Source: Syntrophaceae bacterium UBA4810 (GTDB lineage Bacteria; Desulfobacterota; Syntrophia; Syntrophales; Smithellaceae). Taken from it: a stretch of 8,836 nt of DNA. Positions 1 to 6,797 of this stretch are shown here, piece after piece. The notes beneath the pieces are model-generated. The model saw only the letters and a program-made list of their open reading frames with translations. It was not told the origin of the DNA and searched no databases. Each line of letters starts with the position of its first letter. Position 1 is the first letter of the stretch. Position numbers and translations under genes: made by a program. The stretch spans positions 18,178 through 27,013 of the forward strand of contig DHGA01000076.1 of the NCBI GenBank assembly GCA_002402545.1, in the 5' to 3' direction.

Positions 1-705
1 AAAAAAAGCGTCACCGTCTTTAATGCCCTCCGCATACATGCCGACAACGCCAGTTTCCACATCATCGGCAAGGTAGTTAAGGAGGTCCACTTCCCGAAGA
101 TCAGCGCCGTTTCCAAAACTTACAACTTTGCTGAATTTCAGACCCATCCATTTTCCTTTATGCGCCAAATCGATGGCCATGCCGCCGCTTTGCGAAAGAA
201 AAGCCACGGGGCCACTCTGACGCGAAAGATCAGGCCCCGGAAGCAGCGTCAGTCCGCTGCGGGGACAGTAAATGCCAAAACAATTCGGCCCTACAACACG
301 AATGCCTTTTGCCGCGACTTCCCGTATTTTATTTTCCAGGATTTTGCCATCTTCCGTGCCCAGTTCGCTGAAGCCGGCGGAAAGAATTTCCGCGCCCGCC
401 GCTCCTTTTTTCCTGCACGCCTCCAGCGCTTCCGGCACGTCTTTGGCGGACACGGCAATAATAGCAAAATCAATTTTGCCCGGAATATCTTCAATTTTTT
501 TGTAAAAAGTCACACCGGCAAATTCACCGCCTTTGGGATTAACCGGAAATATTTCTCCTGAAAAATTCATTGCTTTTAAACTAGTGAACATGCCGATGCC
601 AAAACCGTGCGCACCACCTTCAGCGGAAACGCCGACAATCGCCATCCTTCGCGGATGAAATATTCTTTCGAAAGCTGTTGTTGTTTGCTGTTCTTTTGCG
701 CTCAT
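1..705 (-). CDS. ADP-forming acetate/acyl-CoA synthetase, CoA-binding (alpha) part, truncated by the left window edge
   Basis: This reading frame is open for 235 codons from an ATG at 705-703 to base 1, so only the N-terminal part is present. It belongs to the NDP-forming acyl-CoA synthetase superfamily (COG1042, related to the succinyl-CoA synthetase alpha subunit). Family members convert acyl-CoA, ADP and Pi to acid, CoA and ATP in the cytoplasm. Residues 13-140 form a Rossmann-type CoA-binding domain with RRMAIVGVS at 19-27, FPVNPKG at 53-59 and SAGFSELG at 109-116. Next come GPNCFG (139-144) and the second subdomain, with SQSGG (171-175) and SFGNGAD (196-202). The catalytic phospho-histidine of the family lies further downstream and is not visible. 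The start fits the family, because the domain begins just after residue 13, but the Shine-Dalgarno is poor. The gene follows pyrG by 72 nt on the same strand. Whether it continues into a fused beta (ATP-grasp) domain cannot be told here; the acyl substrate is also unknown. Confidence 0.9.
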   Translation of the reverse strand, partial: MSAKEQQTTTAFERIFHPRRMAIVGVSAEGGAHGFGIGMFTSLKAMNFSGEIFPVNPKGGEFAGVTFYKKIEDIPGKIDFAIIAVSAKDVPEALEACRKKGAAGAEILSAGFSELGTEDGKILENKIREVAAKGIRVVGPNCFGIYCPRSGLTLLPGPDLSRQSGPVAFLSQSGGMAIDLAHKGKWMGLKFSKVVSFGNGADLREVDLLNYLADDVETGVVGMYAEGIKDGDAFF

Positions 706-777
706 AATTAAGGTTTATATTTCTACGCAAATTAATCGCTGTTTTGCAAGAAAATGTTTATTGAATACGCGTAAAAG

Positions 778-2394
778 TTAACAGCCTGATTTCCCGCGAG
801 TATTCTTTGACGCTGCTTCAATAAATTTTTTAAACAGTGGATGGGGTTTTGTCGGTTTGGATTTGAATTCCGGATGGAATTGACATCCTAAAAACCACGG
901 ATGATCTTTTATTTCCACAATTTCCGCCAGGCTGCCATCCGGCGAAATTCCTGTTATGCGTAATCCTTTATCCGTTAATTTTTTCTTATACTCATTATTG
1001 AATTCGTAGCGATGGCGGTGTCTTTCCGAAATTTCTTTCTGCCCATAAGCTTCGTGAGCAAAAGAGTTCGACTCAACAGCGCAAGGCCACGCGCCTAATC
1101 TCATGGAAGCGCCTTTTTCTTTTACTTTCCGTTGTTCAGGAAGCAAATCAATTACCGGATAGGGAGTTTTCGCGTTAAACTCCGAGCTGTTGGCATCTTT
1201 GAATCCGCACACATTCCTCGCGTAATCCACCACGGCCATCTGCATGCCTAAACAAATACCGAAATAGGGGATTTTATTTTCCCGCGCGTAACGGGCGGCC
1301 ATAATCATGCCTTCAATACCGCGATCGCCAAACCCTCCCGGCACCAGTATAGCGTCAACATCGGCAAGATATTTATCCGTTCCTTCTATTTCTATTTTTT
1401 CGGAATCAACAAATTTTAAATTTACGCGGCAATTATTGGCAATGCCTCCGTGAACCAGCGCTTCGTTAAGGCTTTTATATGAATCAGTGAGATTAATATA
1501 CTTACCGACAACAGCCACGCAAACCTGCCGAGAAGGATTATGAAATTTATTAACAACATCTTCCCACTCCTCCAGACGCGGCCTGCCTGTCCACATGTTA
1601 AGCAATTCAATAATTTTTGCGTCCAATCCCTCGCGATGAAAAACCAGCGGCACTTCATAAATACAGCTGACATCCTTTGCCGTGAAAACAGAAGACACCT
1701 CCACATTGCAGAACAAAGCTATTTTGGCTTTGATATCCTCAGACAGGAAATTTTCTGTCCGGCAAAGCAGGATATCCGGTTGGATTCCGATTTCGCGCAG
1801 CGCTTTTACGCTATGCTGAGTAGGTTTTGTTTTTACCTCTCCGGCTGTTTTAATGAAAGGAACCCAGGTTAAATGAATGAATATCGCGTTTTGCTTTCCT
1901 GCTTCATTACGAAACTGGCGGATTGCTTCCAGAAAAGGAAGGCTCTCAATATCACCGACAGTGCCGCCAATCTCCACAATCGAAACATCATACCCTTCAG
2001 CAGTTTTATAAATAAAGTCCTTGATTTCATTGGTAATATGAGGAATTACCTGCACGGTTTTACCCAAATAATCGCCGCGCCTTTCCTTGGTTATAACGGA
2101 ATAATAAACCTGTCCGGTGGTAAGATTATTGCACTTTCCCATAGAGGTGGAAGTGAATCTTTCATAGTGCCCCAAATCCAAGTCGGTTTCCGCGCCGTCA
2201 TCGGTGACAAATACTTCACCATGCTGAAAAGGGCTCATCGTTCCGGGATCAACATTGATATAAGGATCAAGTTTCTGATTGGTAACTTTAAGACCGCAAC
2301 ATTCAAGCAGAGCTCCGATGGAAGCAGCGGCCAAACCCTTCCCCAGAGAAGAAAGAACGCCGCCGGTAATAAAAATAAACTTTGTATTTTTCAC
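778..2394 (-). CDS. pyrG: CTP synthase (glutamine-hydrolysing)
   Basis: CTP synthase amidates UTP to CTP using ATP and glutamine, the last step of de novo pyrimidine nucleotide synthesis, in the cytoplasm. The protein is 538 residues, near the usual 530-550 and essentially complete. The N-terminal synthetase domain has the P-loop GGVLSSLGKG (11-20), DPYINVDPGTMSPFQHGEVF (43-62) and DDGAETDLDLGHYERF (65-80). A class I glutamine amidotransferase domain follows from about 290, with the oxyanion-hole motif PGGFGDRG (352-359), nucleophile Cys381 in GICLGMQ, and catalytic His507 and Glu509 in CQFHPEF. The start is GTG (2394-2392) with AGGAG at 2402-2406, seven bases upstream; the following KNTKFIFITGG matches the family N-terminus. 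It lies 44 nt downstream of the nagB-like gene and is probably co-transcribed with it. I see no attenuator-like structure in the leader. Confidence 0.98.
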   Translation of the reverse strand: MKNTKFIFITGGVLSSLGKGLAAASIGALLECCGLKVTNQKLDPYINVDPGTMSPFQHGEVFVTDDGAETDLDLGHYERFTSTSMGKCNNLTTGQVYYSVITKERRGDYLGKTVQVIPHITNEIKDFIYKTAEGYDVSIVEIGGTVGDIESLPFLEAIRQFRNEAGKQNAIFIHLTWVPFIKTAGEVKTKPTQHSVKALREIGIQPDILLCRTENFLSEDIKAKIALFCNVEVSSVFTAKDVSCIYEVPLVFHREGLDAKIIELLNMWTGRPRLEEWEDVVNKFHNPSRQVCVAVVGKYINLTDSYKSLNEALVHGGIANNCRVNLKFVDSEKIEIEGTDKYLADVDAILVPGGFGDRGIEGMIMAARYARENKIPYFGICLGMQMAVVDYARNVCGFKDANSSEFNAKTPYPVIDLLPEQRKVKEKGASMRLGAWPCAVESNSFAHEAYGQKEISERHRHRYEFNNEYKKKLTDKGLRITGISPDGSLAEIVEIKDHPWFLGCQFHPEFKSKPTKPHPLFKKFIEAASKNTRGKSGC

Positions 2395-2401
2395 TCTAAC
2401 T

Positions 2402-2406
2402 CTCCT
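2402..2406 (-). promoter_or_regulatory. Shine-Dalgarno AGGAG that fixes the GTG start of pyrG
   Basis: The minus strand reads AGGAG, then seven bases, then GTG. No ATG in frame gives a better family-consistent N-terminus, so this site supports the non-ATG start. Confidence 0.7.
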
Positions 2407-2438
2407 CTGGTTTCTTATGCTCGCGTCTAAAACGCTGA

Positions 2439-3398
2439 TTAAGTCAGGTTTTTTAAAACAATTCCCCGACCCTTTAATTCTTCGGGATTGCCCAGAAGGC
2501 CTTGTGCGGCAACATGATCGAGAACATAAATTAATTCACCGCCCTGTTCGGCATATTGCTGGCCGTAGGATATGGGGATTTCGTACGTAACTTCGCCCAA
2601 AAGCGAACGCGTGACAGATTGGGTCTTGCGCGCGCCGCTGGCGAGCAAAACAACAGTTTTTGCGTTATAAACCAACTCCGCCCCCATGCTTATTGCATAC
2701 TGCGGCGAATCTTTTCTGTCACGAAAATGTCCATCCGCAACAGCGTTAGCAATAGTATTATCATCAAGCTTTACCAGAAGCACCTTGCTGCCCTTAAAGG
2801 GTATGCCTGATTCGTGAAAAGCCACATGCCCGCGTCCTCCCACGCCGATAATCTGCAAATCAATTCCTCCTGCCGCTTTGATTTTCCGCGCGTATCCTTC
2901 CAGAATTTCTTTGCGAATCCAGGCCAGGTATTTTGATTTTGGCTTGGCTTTGATGACAATGGACTTGCCCGCGTCCGTGCCTTTGAATTCCCAGTCTTTT
3001 TTATGTTTTTTTAATTCTTCAATCAGCGTTTTCTGATCGATCAGCGAGCCGTAAGGAACACGGGTTTCCAAAAATTTTTTATCGAGATGACTGAAAAGTT
3101 CCTGAATCATAAAATAAGCGTAACTTTCCGGATGAAGAACGCGCTGCTGAATGTTATCGCCCGGCAATCCAATATACTCATCCAGGTTAAAACTGAGGAT
3201 GCGGCCAGCATCAAACTTTCCGTTATTTGCCGCGCGGGCTAGCTGTCTATAGAGTCCCGTGGGGGAATTACCTGTGGCCAGCCCCAAAACGGCTTTGTCT
3301 TTAGTTTTAAGAATGTCAATGGTTTTATCAATAACAATTTCCGCCGAGATTTCACTCATTTGCGCAAAATTTTTCGTAACAAATACCGTAATACTCAT
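2439..3398 (-). CDS. Divergent glucosamine-6-phosphate deaminase/isomerase-family protein (NagB-like)
   Basis: This is a member of the NagB/6-phosphogluconolactonase fold family (glucosamine/galactosamine-6-phosphate isomerase). NagB interconverts GlcN-6-P with Fru-6-P and ammonia in the cytoplasm. Visible motifs are the phosphate-binding LGLATGNSPTGLY (38-50), SFNLDEYIGLP (69-79) with the catalytic enolization Asp73, HPESY (89-93), GVGGRGHVAFHE (185-196), and a substrate/phosphate region ADGHFRDRKDSPQYAISMG (221-239). At 319 residues it is longer than E. coli NagB (266). The excess is mostly an insertion of about 40 residues around 118-160, plus about seven residues before HPESY. His191 and Glu196 match E. 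coli His143 and Glu148, but the position of Asp141 (ring opening) is Arg189. The ATG has GGAAG upstream, in the 19-nt gap after glmM. The GlcN-6-P link to glmM supports an amino-sugar role. Exact substrate and direction (deamination or synthesis) are uncertain, so I give no symbol. Confidence 0.85.
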   Translation of the reverse strand: MSITVFVTKNFAQMSEISAEIVIDKTIDILKTKDKAVLGLATGNSPTGLYRQLARAANNGKFDAGRILSFNLDEYIGLPGDNIQQRVLHPESYAYFMIQELFSHLDKKFLETRVPYGSLIDQKTLIEELKKHKKDWEFKGTDAGKSIVIKAKPKSKYLAWIRKEILEGYARKIKAAGGIDLQIIGVGGRGHVAFHESGIPFKGSKVLLVKLDDNTIANAVADGHFRDRKDSPQYAISMGAELVYNAKTVVLLASGARKTQSVTRSLLGEVTYEIPISYGQQYAEQGGELIYVLDHVAAQGLLGNPEELKGRGIVLKNLT

Positions 3399-3417
3399 AT
3401 AGAATTTCTTCCTTAGT

Positions 3418-4767
3418 TTATCCGATTTCGCTTTTCACAATATCAGCGAGTTCGCGACTATATTTTTCCGTCACGGCATCAGACGGCCCTTCCACCATAA
3501 CGCGGCACATATTCTGCGTTCCGGAATAACGCACCAGGACACGCCCTTCTTCGCCAAGTTCTTTTTCTACCTGTTTGATCGCTGCCGCGAGCTTCGGCAC
3601 CTTATCAATATCCGGTTTGCTTTTCACGTCCACATTAATCAGCTTCTGCGGATAAATATCCATCATGCGCGCCAGTTCCGAAAGAGGCTTGCCTTCCTTG
3701 AGCATAGCCGCAACCAACTGCAGAGCGGCGATAATCCCGTCACCTGTCGTATGATGCCGCAGGAAAATCATGTGCCCGGCTTCTTCCCCGCCGATTACAG
3801 AACCCATTCGCAGCATATCTTCCAGGACGTAACGGTCTCCCACTTTGGAAGCGTGATGCTTGAAACCGTATTTTTTGCACGCCACTTTCAGGCCAAGATT
3901 GCTCATCACCGTGCTGACCAGCAAATCATTTTTCAGCTTGCCTTCCTTTTTGAGTATATTGGCGCAAATAATAAGAATTTGATCACCGGTTATTTCTTTG
4001 CCTTTTTCATCTATAGCGATAAGGCGATCTCCGTCTCCATCAAACGCCAGCCCGATAGCGGCTCCTGTTTGCAAAACCCTGGCTTTTAAACGTTCCGTGT
4101 GCTGCGAGCCGCATTGATCGTTGATATTTATTCCGTTGGGCGTTTTGTGAATCACATCGACATCGGCGCCCAATTCATGAAACGTATCCGGAGCCACCCG
4201 ATACGTCGCGCCGTTAGCCGTGTCCAAAACAATTTTCATTCCTTCCATGGACAGATTTCGGGGGAAAGTGTTTTTCACGAAAACGATGTATCGTCCGTTC
4301 ACACCCTCGGGACGGAAAGCCTTTCCTATATCTTGCCCAGTGGACATCAGGTCAGAAAGTTTATTGTTTAGAATCAAATCTTCGATGACTTCTTCCTTTT
4401 CATCCGTTAGTTTATAGCCGTCGCCGCCGAAGATTTTCAGTCCATTATCCTGGAACGGGTTATGGGATGCGGAAATCACAATGCCCGCATCGGCCCGCAT
4501 ACTCTGTGTAACAAAAGCAATACCCGGCGTCGGCATAACGCCGACCAGATAAGAATATCCTCCCATGGAGGTAATGCCGGCCTGTAGTGAACTTTCCAGC
4601 ATATATCCGGAAAGCCTGGTATCTTTTCCAATAATAATTGAGGCACGGTGACCCTCCTTTTTAAATAAATGCGCTATTGCCCTTCCGACACCAAAGGCAA
4701 TTTCCGGCATCATGGGATAGCGGTTTGCCTCTCCGCGAATCCCGTCCGTTCCAAATAATTTGCCCAT
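3418..4767 (-). CDS. glmM: Phosphoglucosamine mutase
   Basis: GlmM converts GlcN-6-P to GlcN-1-P on the way to UDP-GlcNAc, which feeds peptidoglycan and lipopolysaccharide synthesis. At 449 residues it matches the family (about 445-450). Domains appear in order. The N-terminal GKLFGTDGIRG (2-12) is the GlmM signature. The phosphoserine loop VISASHNP (97-104) has the catalytic Ser101. The metal-binding loop is DGDGDR (243-248), and the sugar-specificity loop is GGEEAGH (326-332), which carries the GEEAGH pattern of GlmM rather than that of phosphomannomutases. The phosphate-binding loop is RYSGTQ (413-418). The last differs from the RxSGTEP form of E. coli GlmM. The ATG is preceded by AAGGAG at 4775-4780 with seven bases of spacing. 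The gene lies 61 nt after the LbH gene and 19 nt before the nagB-like gene, so all three are probably co-transcribed. Confidence 0.96.
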   Translation of the reverse strand: MGKLFGTDGIRGEANRYPMMPEIAFGVGRAIAHLFKKEGHRASIIIGKDTRLSGYMLESSLQAGITSMGGYSYLVGVMPTPGIAFVTQSMRADAGIVISASHNPFQDNGLKIFGGDGYKLTDEKEEVIEDLILNNKLSDLMSTGQDIGKAFRPEGVNGRYIVFVKNTFPRNLSMEGMKIVLDTANGATYRVAPDTFHELGADVDVIHKTPNGININDQCGSQHTERLKARVLQTGAAIGLAFDGDGDRLIAIDEKGKEITGDQILIICANILKKEGKLKNDLLVSTVMSNLGLKVACKKYGFKHHASKVGDRYVLEDMLRMGSVIGGEEAGHMIFLRHHTTGDGIIAALQLVAAMLKEGKPLSELARMMDIYPQKLINVDVKSKPDIDKVPKLAAAIKQVEKELGEEGRVLVRYSGTQNMCRVMVEGPSDAVTEKYSRELADIVKSEIG

Positions 4768-4828
4768 TAATTTTCTCCTTTTATGAACTCTATCTTCTTA
4801 AGACATTTATTAAAATATCGTTCGTCTT

Positions 4829-6082
4829 TTATTTAACAAAAAGATTAAGCGAAAGCGTCGCTTTCGCCACCTTTGCGCTCAGATCTTCGACTAAAGCGCT
4901 AAGCCAGGCAACGCCTTTTGAGGAAATTTCCGCGGAAAGACCCTGAATAACCTCTATGTATTTTGCCCGGTTTTTTCCCGCTACTTTCTCAAAATCATCA
5001 AGGAAATTTTCGCGTATTATTTTTATGTGCGATGTATCCGGTGTTTGCCCGCTGAAAACTTCCGCCACATAGTCCATCTGGTCATTAAGATCCTTTTTCC
5101 CTCGTTCGGATGGATCTTTTTGTTCTTTGCTGGAAGAAGCAGCCACTTTTTGCGCCATTGCTTTGAGCCTTTTCAGACGTTCCTTTTTCGCCGAAGAAAG
5201 CTGCTCCAGCGCTCCGGCATACAGCAGATTCCCAAATTGCTGAGCTTCCAAAAATGGTTTTCGGACATGCGCATACCAGGCTTCCAGGGCGACGAGATTT
5301 GCCAGATAGAAAATATTATTTTCAACAATCCTGGTGAGATTCGGATAATCAGAGGGAAGGTAATCCCTCACACTGCTTGCCGGAAATTTTTCAAAAATAA
5401 GCTGATTGTCCTGCGGATAATCATGCCGGAGGATGGAACCGGCCGCCACGACATTTCCGTATCCCAGACGCGTCGGCCCGATAATGCCTCCCTGCCCCCC
5501 CAGAAAAATAGGCGGCTGATTGAGCATCACCCCGCGCGGGACATCGCCCAGTAAAGACGGAGTTGTCTTATCCGCGTCAGGCGTAAAATTAAAATGTATA
5601 TAGGAACTACCCACTTCGGAATGATTGGAACGGCTAGTGCCACCGGCCATAAAGCAATCACAAAAATTAATCAGGCTACCGAGCGTGACAAAGGGGAAAA
5701 GAATGGTCTGTTTTAATCCGACACAATGCGCGCCGTTGGCTTCCTCTTCCAGAATACATCCTTCGCGGACATGCGCGCCCATGCCCATACTTGCCTTTTC
5801 CAAAAAAACCGACTTGCTGAAGAAACCGCCCTTAAGTTCCACCGCCGAACCAAGCTGGCAATCATTAATTGTTACCGGCGCTTCGTAGCCCAGTTTGCAC
5901 CCCGATGAAATAACAGTTTTCTTGCCGTAGATCCGGCAACCCGGATAAATGGTAACATCCTTTGCCGCAATCTGTTCTATATTGACATCTTCTCCTATAT
6001 CGAGCGTCATAGGATTGGGAATATTCACGCCCTTACTGAGCAGTTGGCGAATTTTTTCATGGGATTTCGGTTGATAGTCCAT
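4829..6082 (-). CDS. Left-handed beta-helix hexapeptide-repeat protein, GlmU C-half-like, without a nucleotidyltransferase domain
   Basis: The 417-residue protein has two parts. Residues about 25-220 show imperfect hexapeptide spacing of a left-handed beta-helix, for example IGEDVNIEQIAAKDVTIYPG (29-48), ending in GPTRLGYGNVVAAGSILRHD (202-221). The ending resembles the last coils of GlmU-type acetyltransferases, and IHFNFTPDADKTTPSLLGD (162-180) resembles the stretch of GlmU around its NYDG motif. Residues about 250-415 look mainly helical, with a charged, lysine-rich stretch at 299-331. No nucleotidyltransferase signature (LAAGxGTRM-like) occurs at the N-terminus. Similar proteins may be annotated as UDP-GlcNAc pyrophosphorylase, but the sequence does not support that activity. 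An acyltransferase, scaffold or binding role in amino-sugar metabolism is inference from fold and from glmM next door. The ATG has AGGGAG at 6088-6093, five bases upstream. It appears to be the first gene of the operon. Confidence 0.8.
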   Translation of the reverse strand: MDYQPKSHEKIRQLLSKGVNIPNPMTLDIGEDVNIEQIAAKDVTIYPGCRIYGKKTVISSGCKLGYEAPVTINDCQLGSAVELKGGFFSKSVFLEKASMGMGAHVREGCILEEEANGAHCVGLKQTILFPFVTLGSLINFCDCFMAGGTSRSNHSEVGSSYIHFNFTPDADKTTPSLLGDVPRGVMLNQPPIFLGGQGGIIGPTRLGYGNVVAAGSILRHDYPQDNQLIFEKFPASSVRDYLPSDYPNLTRIVENNIFYLANLVALEAWYAHVRKPFLEAQQFGNLLYAGALEQLSSAKKERLKRLKAMAQKVAASSSKEQKDPSERGKKDLNDQMDYVAEVFSGQTPDTSHIKIIRENFLDDFEKVAGKNRAKYIEVIQGLSAEISSKGVAWLSALVEDLSAKVAKATLSLNLFVK

Positions 6083-6125
6083 AATTTCTCCCTAAAACTG
6101 CCTGAAGTTTATTCTAAGCAGCAAT

Positions 6126-6143
6126 ACGGCAAACGGTTGCCGT
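6126..6143. repeat. Perfect 7-bp inverted repeat at the predicted transcription start (candidate operator or leader hairpin)
   Basis: Arms acggcaa (6126-6132) and ttgccgt (6137-6143) are perfect reverse complements around a 4-base centre. The repeat starts one base after the proposed -10 box of the LbH-glmM operon promoter, so it spans the likely +1 site and early leader. It has no T-tract, so it is not a terminator. It could be a repressor site or a short 5' UTR hairpin. Confidence 0.5.
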
Positions 6144-6144
6144 T

Positions 6145-6173
6145 CTACTACTTTTAAATCATTTTTTTGTCAA
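6145..6173 (-). promoter_or_regulatory. Candidate sigma70-type promoter for the LbH-glmM-nagB-like-pyrG operon
   Basis: On the minus strand a perfect -35 TTGACA (6173-6168) is followed after 17 bases by TAGTAG (6150-6145), a weak -10 match (3 of 6). It lies about 60 bases upstream of the first ATG, within the only sizeable non-coding gap before this gene run and downstream of a terminator. The weak -10 could mean an activator is needed or that the call is wrong. Confidence 0.45.
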
Positions 6174-6318
6174 ATATAAAATTTTACCGCTTTCTTCGCA
6201 AATACTTAATTTATCAAAAGTTACGCCGTATGCTTAGCTTATTTTGAATCTTTTTTCTGCTCATTTTATTGCCCGGCGAATAACCCACTATTTTGTTTAT
6301 TTTTCGTAGAATCGCCAT

Positions 6319-6349
6319 AAAAAAAGGGGCAGTGATCCCCGCCCCTTTT
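6319..6349 (-). terminator. Rho-independent terminator of the moaC/PH-like/fis-like unit
   Basis: The G/C core GGGGC (6326-6330) pairs with GCCCC (6341-6345), extended by A-T pairs to nine base pairs, around a 10-base loop. On the minus strand the stem is followed by a run of seven T (6325-6319). It lies about 65 bases past the stop of the Fis-like gene and separates that unit from the glmM operon. The A-T flanks are symmetric, so some activity on the plus strand is possible, but no plus-strand gene ends here. Confidence 0.85.
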
Positions 6350-6413
6350 GGTTTAAATTTTTTTTAGGTGTTTTTTCTTTTCCACTTTTTAATCACAGAC
6401 TTTATTTCCGTGT

Positions 6414-6725
6414 TTATTTTTTCTTCTCACATTTGATACCCAGCTTAGCCATTTTATCAGTAAAGGTGTTGCGGTTGATTCCCAAAAACTCCGCCGCTGA
6501 ACTTTTTACATAATCACACCGGCGCAGAGCGATTTTAAACAAACCTTTTTCCACTATCGACATGACATCTTCATAAACTTTACTCTTGCGCCCGCCGGAA
6601 GCGGACACTATCGTGGCAATGTCTTCAAGTTTCTTTTCCATAATTTCTTCGACAGCCGCGAAAGAGGTTTCCTTTACCTTGAGAACTACTTTTGATTTTT
6701 TCTGTTTCTTAGCCTTTGCTTGCAT
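6414..6725 (-). CDS. Small Fis-type helix-turn-helix DNA-binding protein
   Basis: This is a 103-residue protein. Its C-terminus (about 62-97) matches the Fis/HTH_8 helix-turn-helix found in Fis and at the ends of NtrC-type activators: LRRCDYVKSSAAEFLGINRN (67-86) followed by TFTDKMAKLGI (87-97). The usual Fis pattern has Asn-x-Ser/Lys-x-A-A-x-x-LGI-x-R-x-T, which is well kept here. The N-terminal 20 residues are very lysine-rich; residues 22-62 look helical and could dimerise. There is no receiver or AAA+ domain, so it is a stand-alone nucleoid-type or local regulator rather than a sigma54 activator. It is about the size of E. coli Fis (98 residues). The ATG is preceded by GAGGG at 6732-6736 with six bases of spacing. 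It is last in the unit begun by moaC, just before a strong terminator. Target sites are unknown. Confidence 0.85.
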   Translation of the reverse strand: MQAKAKKQKKSKVVLKVKETSFAAVEEIMEKKLEDIATIVSASGGRKSKVYEDVMSIVEKGLFKIALRRCDYVKSSAAEFLGINRNTFTDKMAKLGIKCEKKK

Positions 6726-6765
6726 AAATTTCCCTCTACAAATAAATAACCAAAAATTATTATGA

Positions 6766-6779
6766 CGCGCTCCGGCGCG
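6766..6779. repeat. GC-rich hairpin between the PH-like gene and the fis-like gene
   Basis: CGCGC and GCGCG arms (6766-6770 and 6775-6779) flank the four bases TCCG. On the minus strand a T run appears only about nine bases after the stem, so this is at best a weak terminator or an mRNA-processing or stability hairpin that could set the level of the Fis-like protein relative to upstream genes. Confidence 0.4.
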
Positions 6780-6797
6780 AAAACATTTTTTTCTTAA

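Larger units (their letters stand above)
6083..6413. other. 331-bp AT-rich intergenic region
   Basis: No plausible gene is visible on either strand. It contains the operon promoter and inverted repeat near 6126-6173 and the terminator at 6319-6349. Between them, about 6175-6318, there is AT-rich sequence in which I recognise no further element. Confidence 0.7.

Noticed and set aside
160..561. Plus-strand 133-codon open frame
   Set aside because: It lies fully antisense to the acyl-CoA synthetase, whose minus-strand frame shows clear family motifs; the plus-strand translation has no recognisable pattern.
706..777. Possible terminator or promoter between pyrG and the acyl-CoA synthetase gene
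   Set aside because: Only a five-base GCAAA/TTTGC pairing is found, without a T-tract, and candidate -35/-10 boxes have the wrong spacing.
1540..2430. Plus-strand open frames of 110 and 185 codons over pyrG
   Set aside because: They are antisense shadows of a strongly conserved CTP synthase, with no ribosome binding site context or family resemblance.
4798..4830. Possible AAGAC/GTCTT hairpin between the LbH gene and glmM
   Set aside because: Only about five base pairs around a loop of about 19 bases, AT-rich; too weak to call a terminator or an element.
5027..5554. Plus-strand 175-codon open frame
   Set aside because: It is antisense to the LbH protein gene; composition is typical of a shadow frame and no motif is seen.
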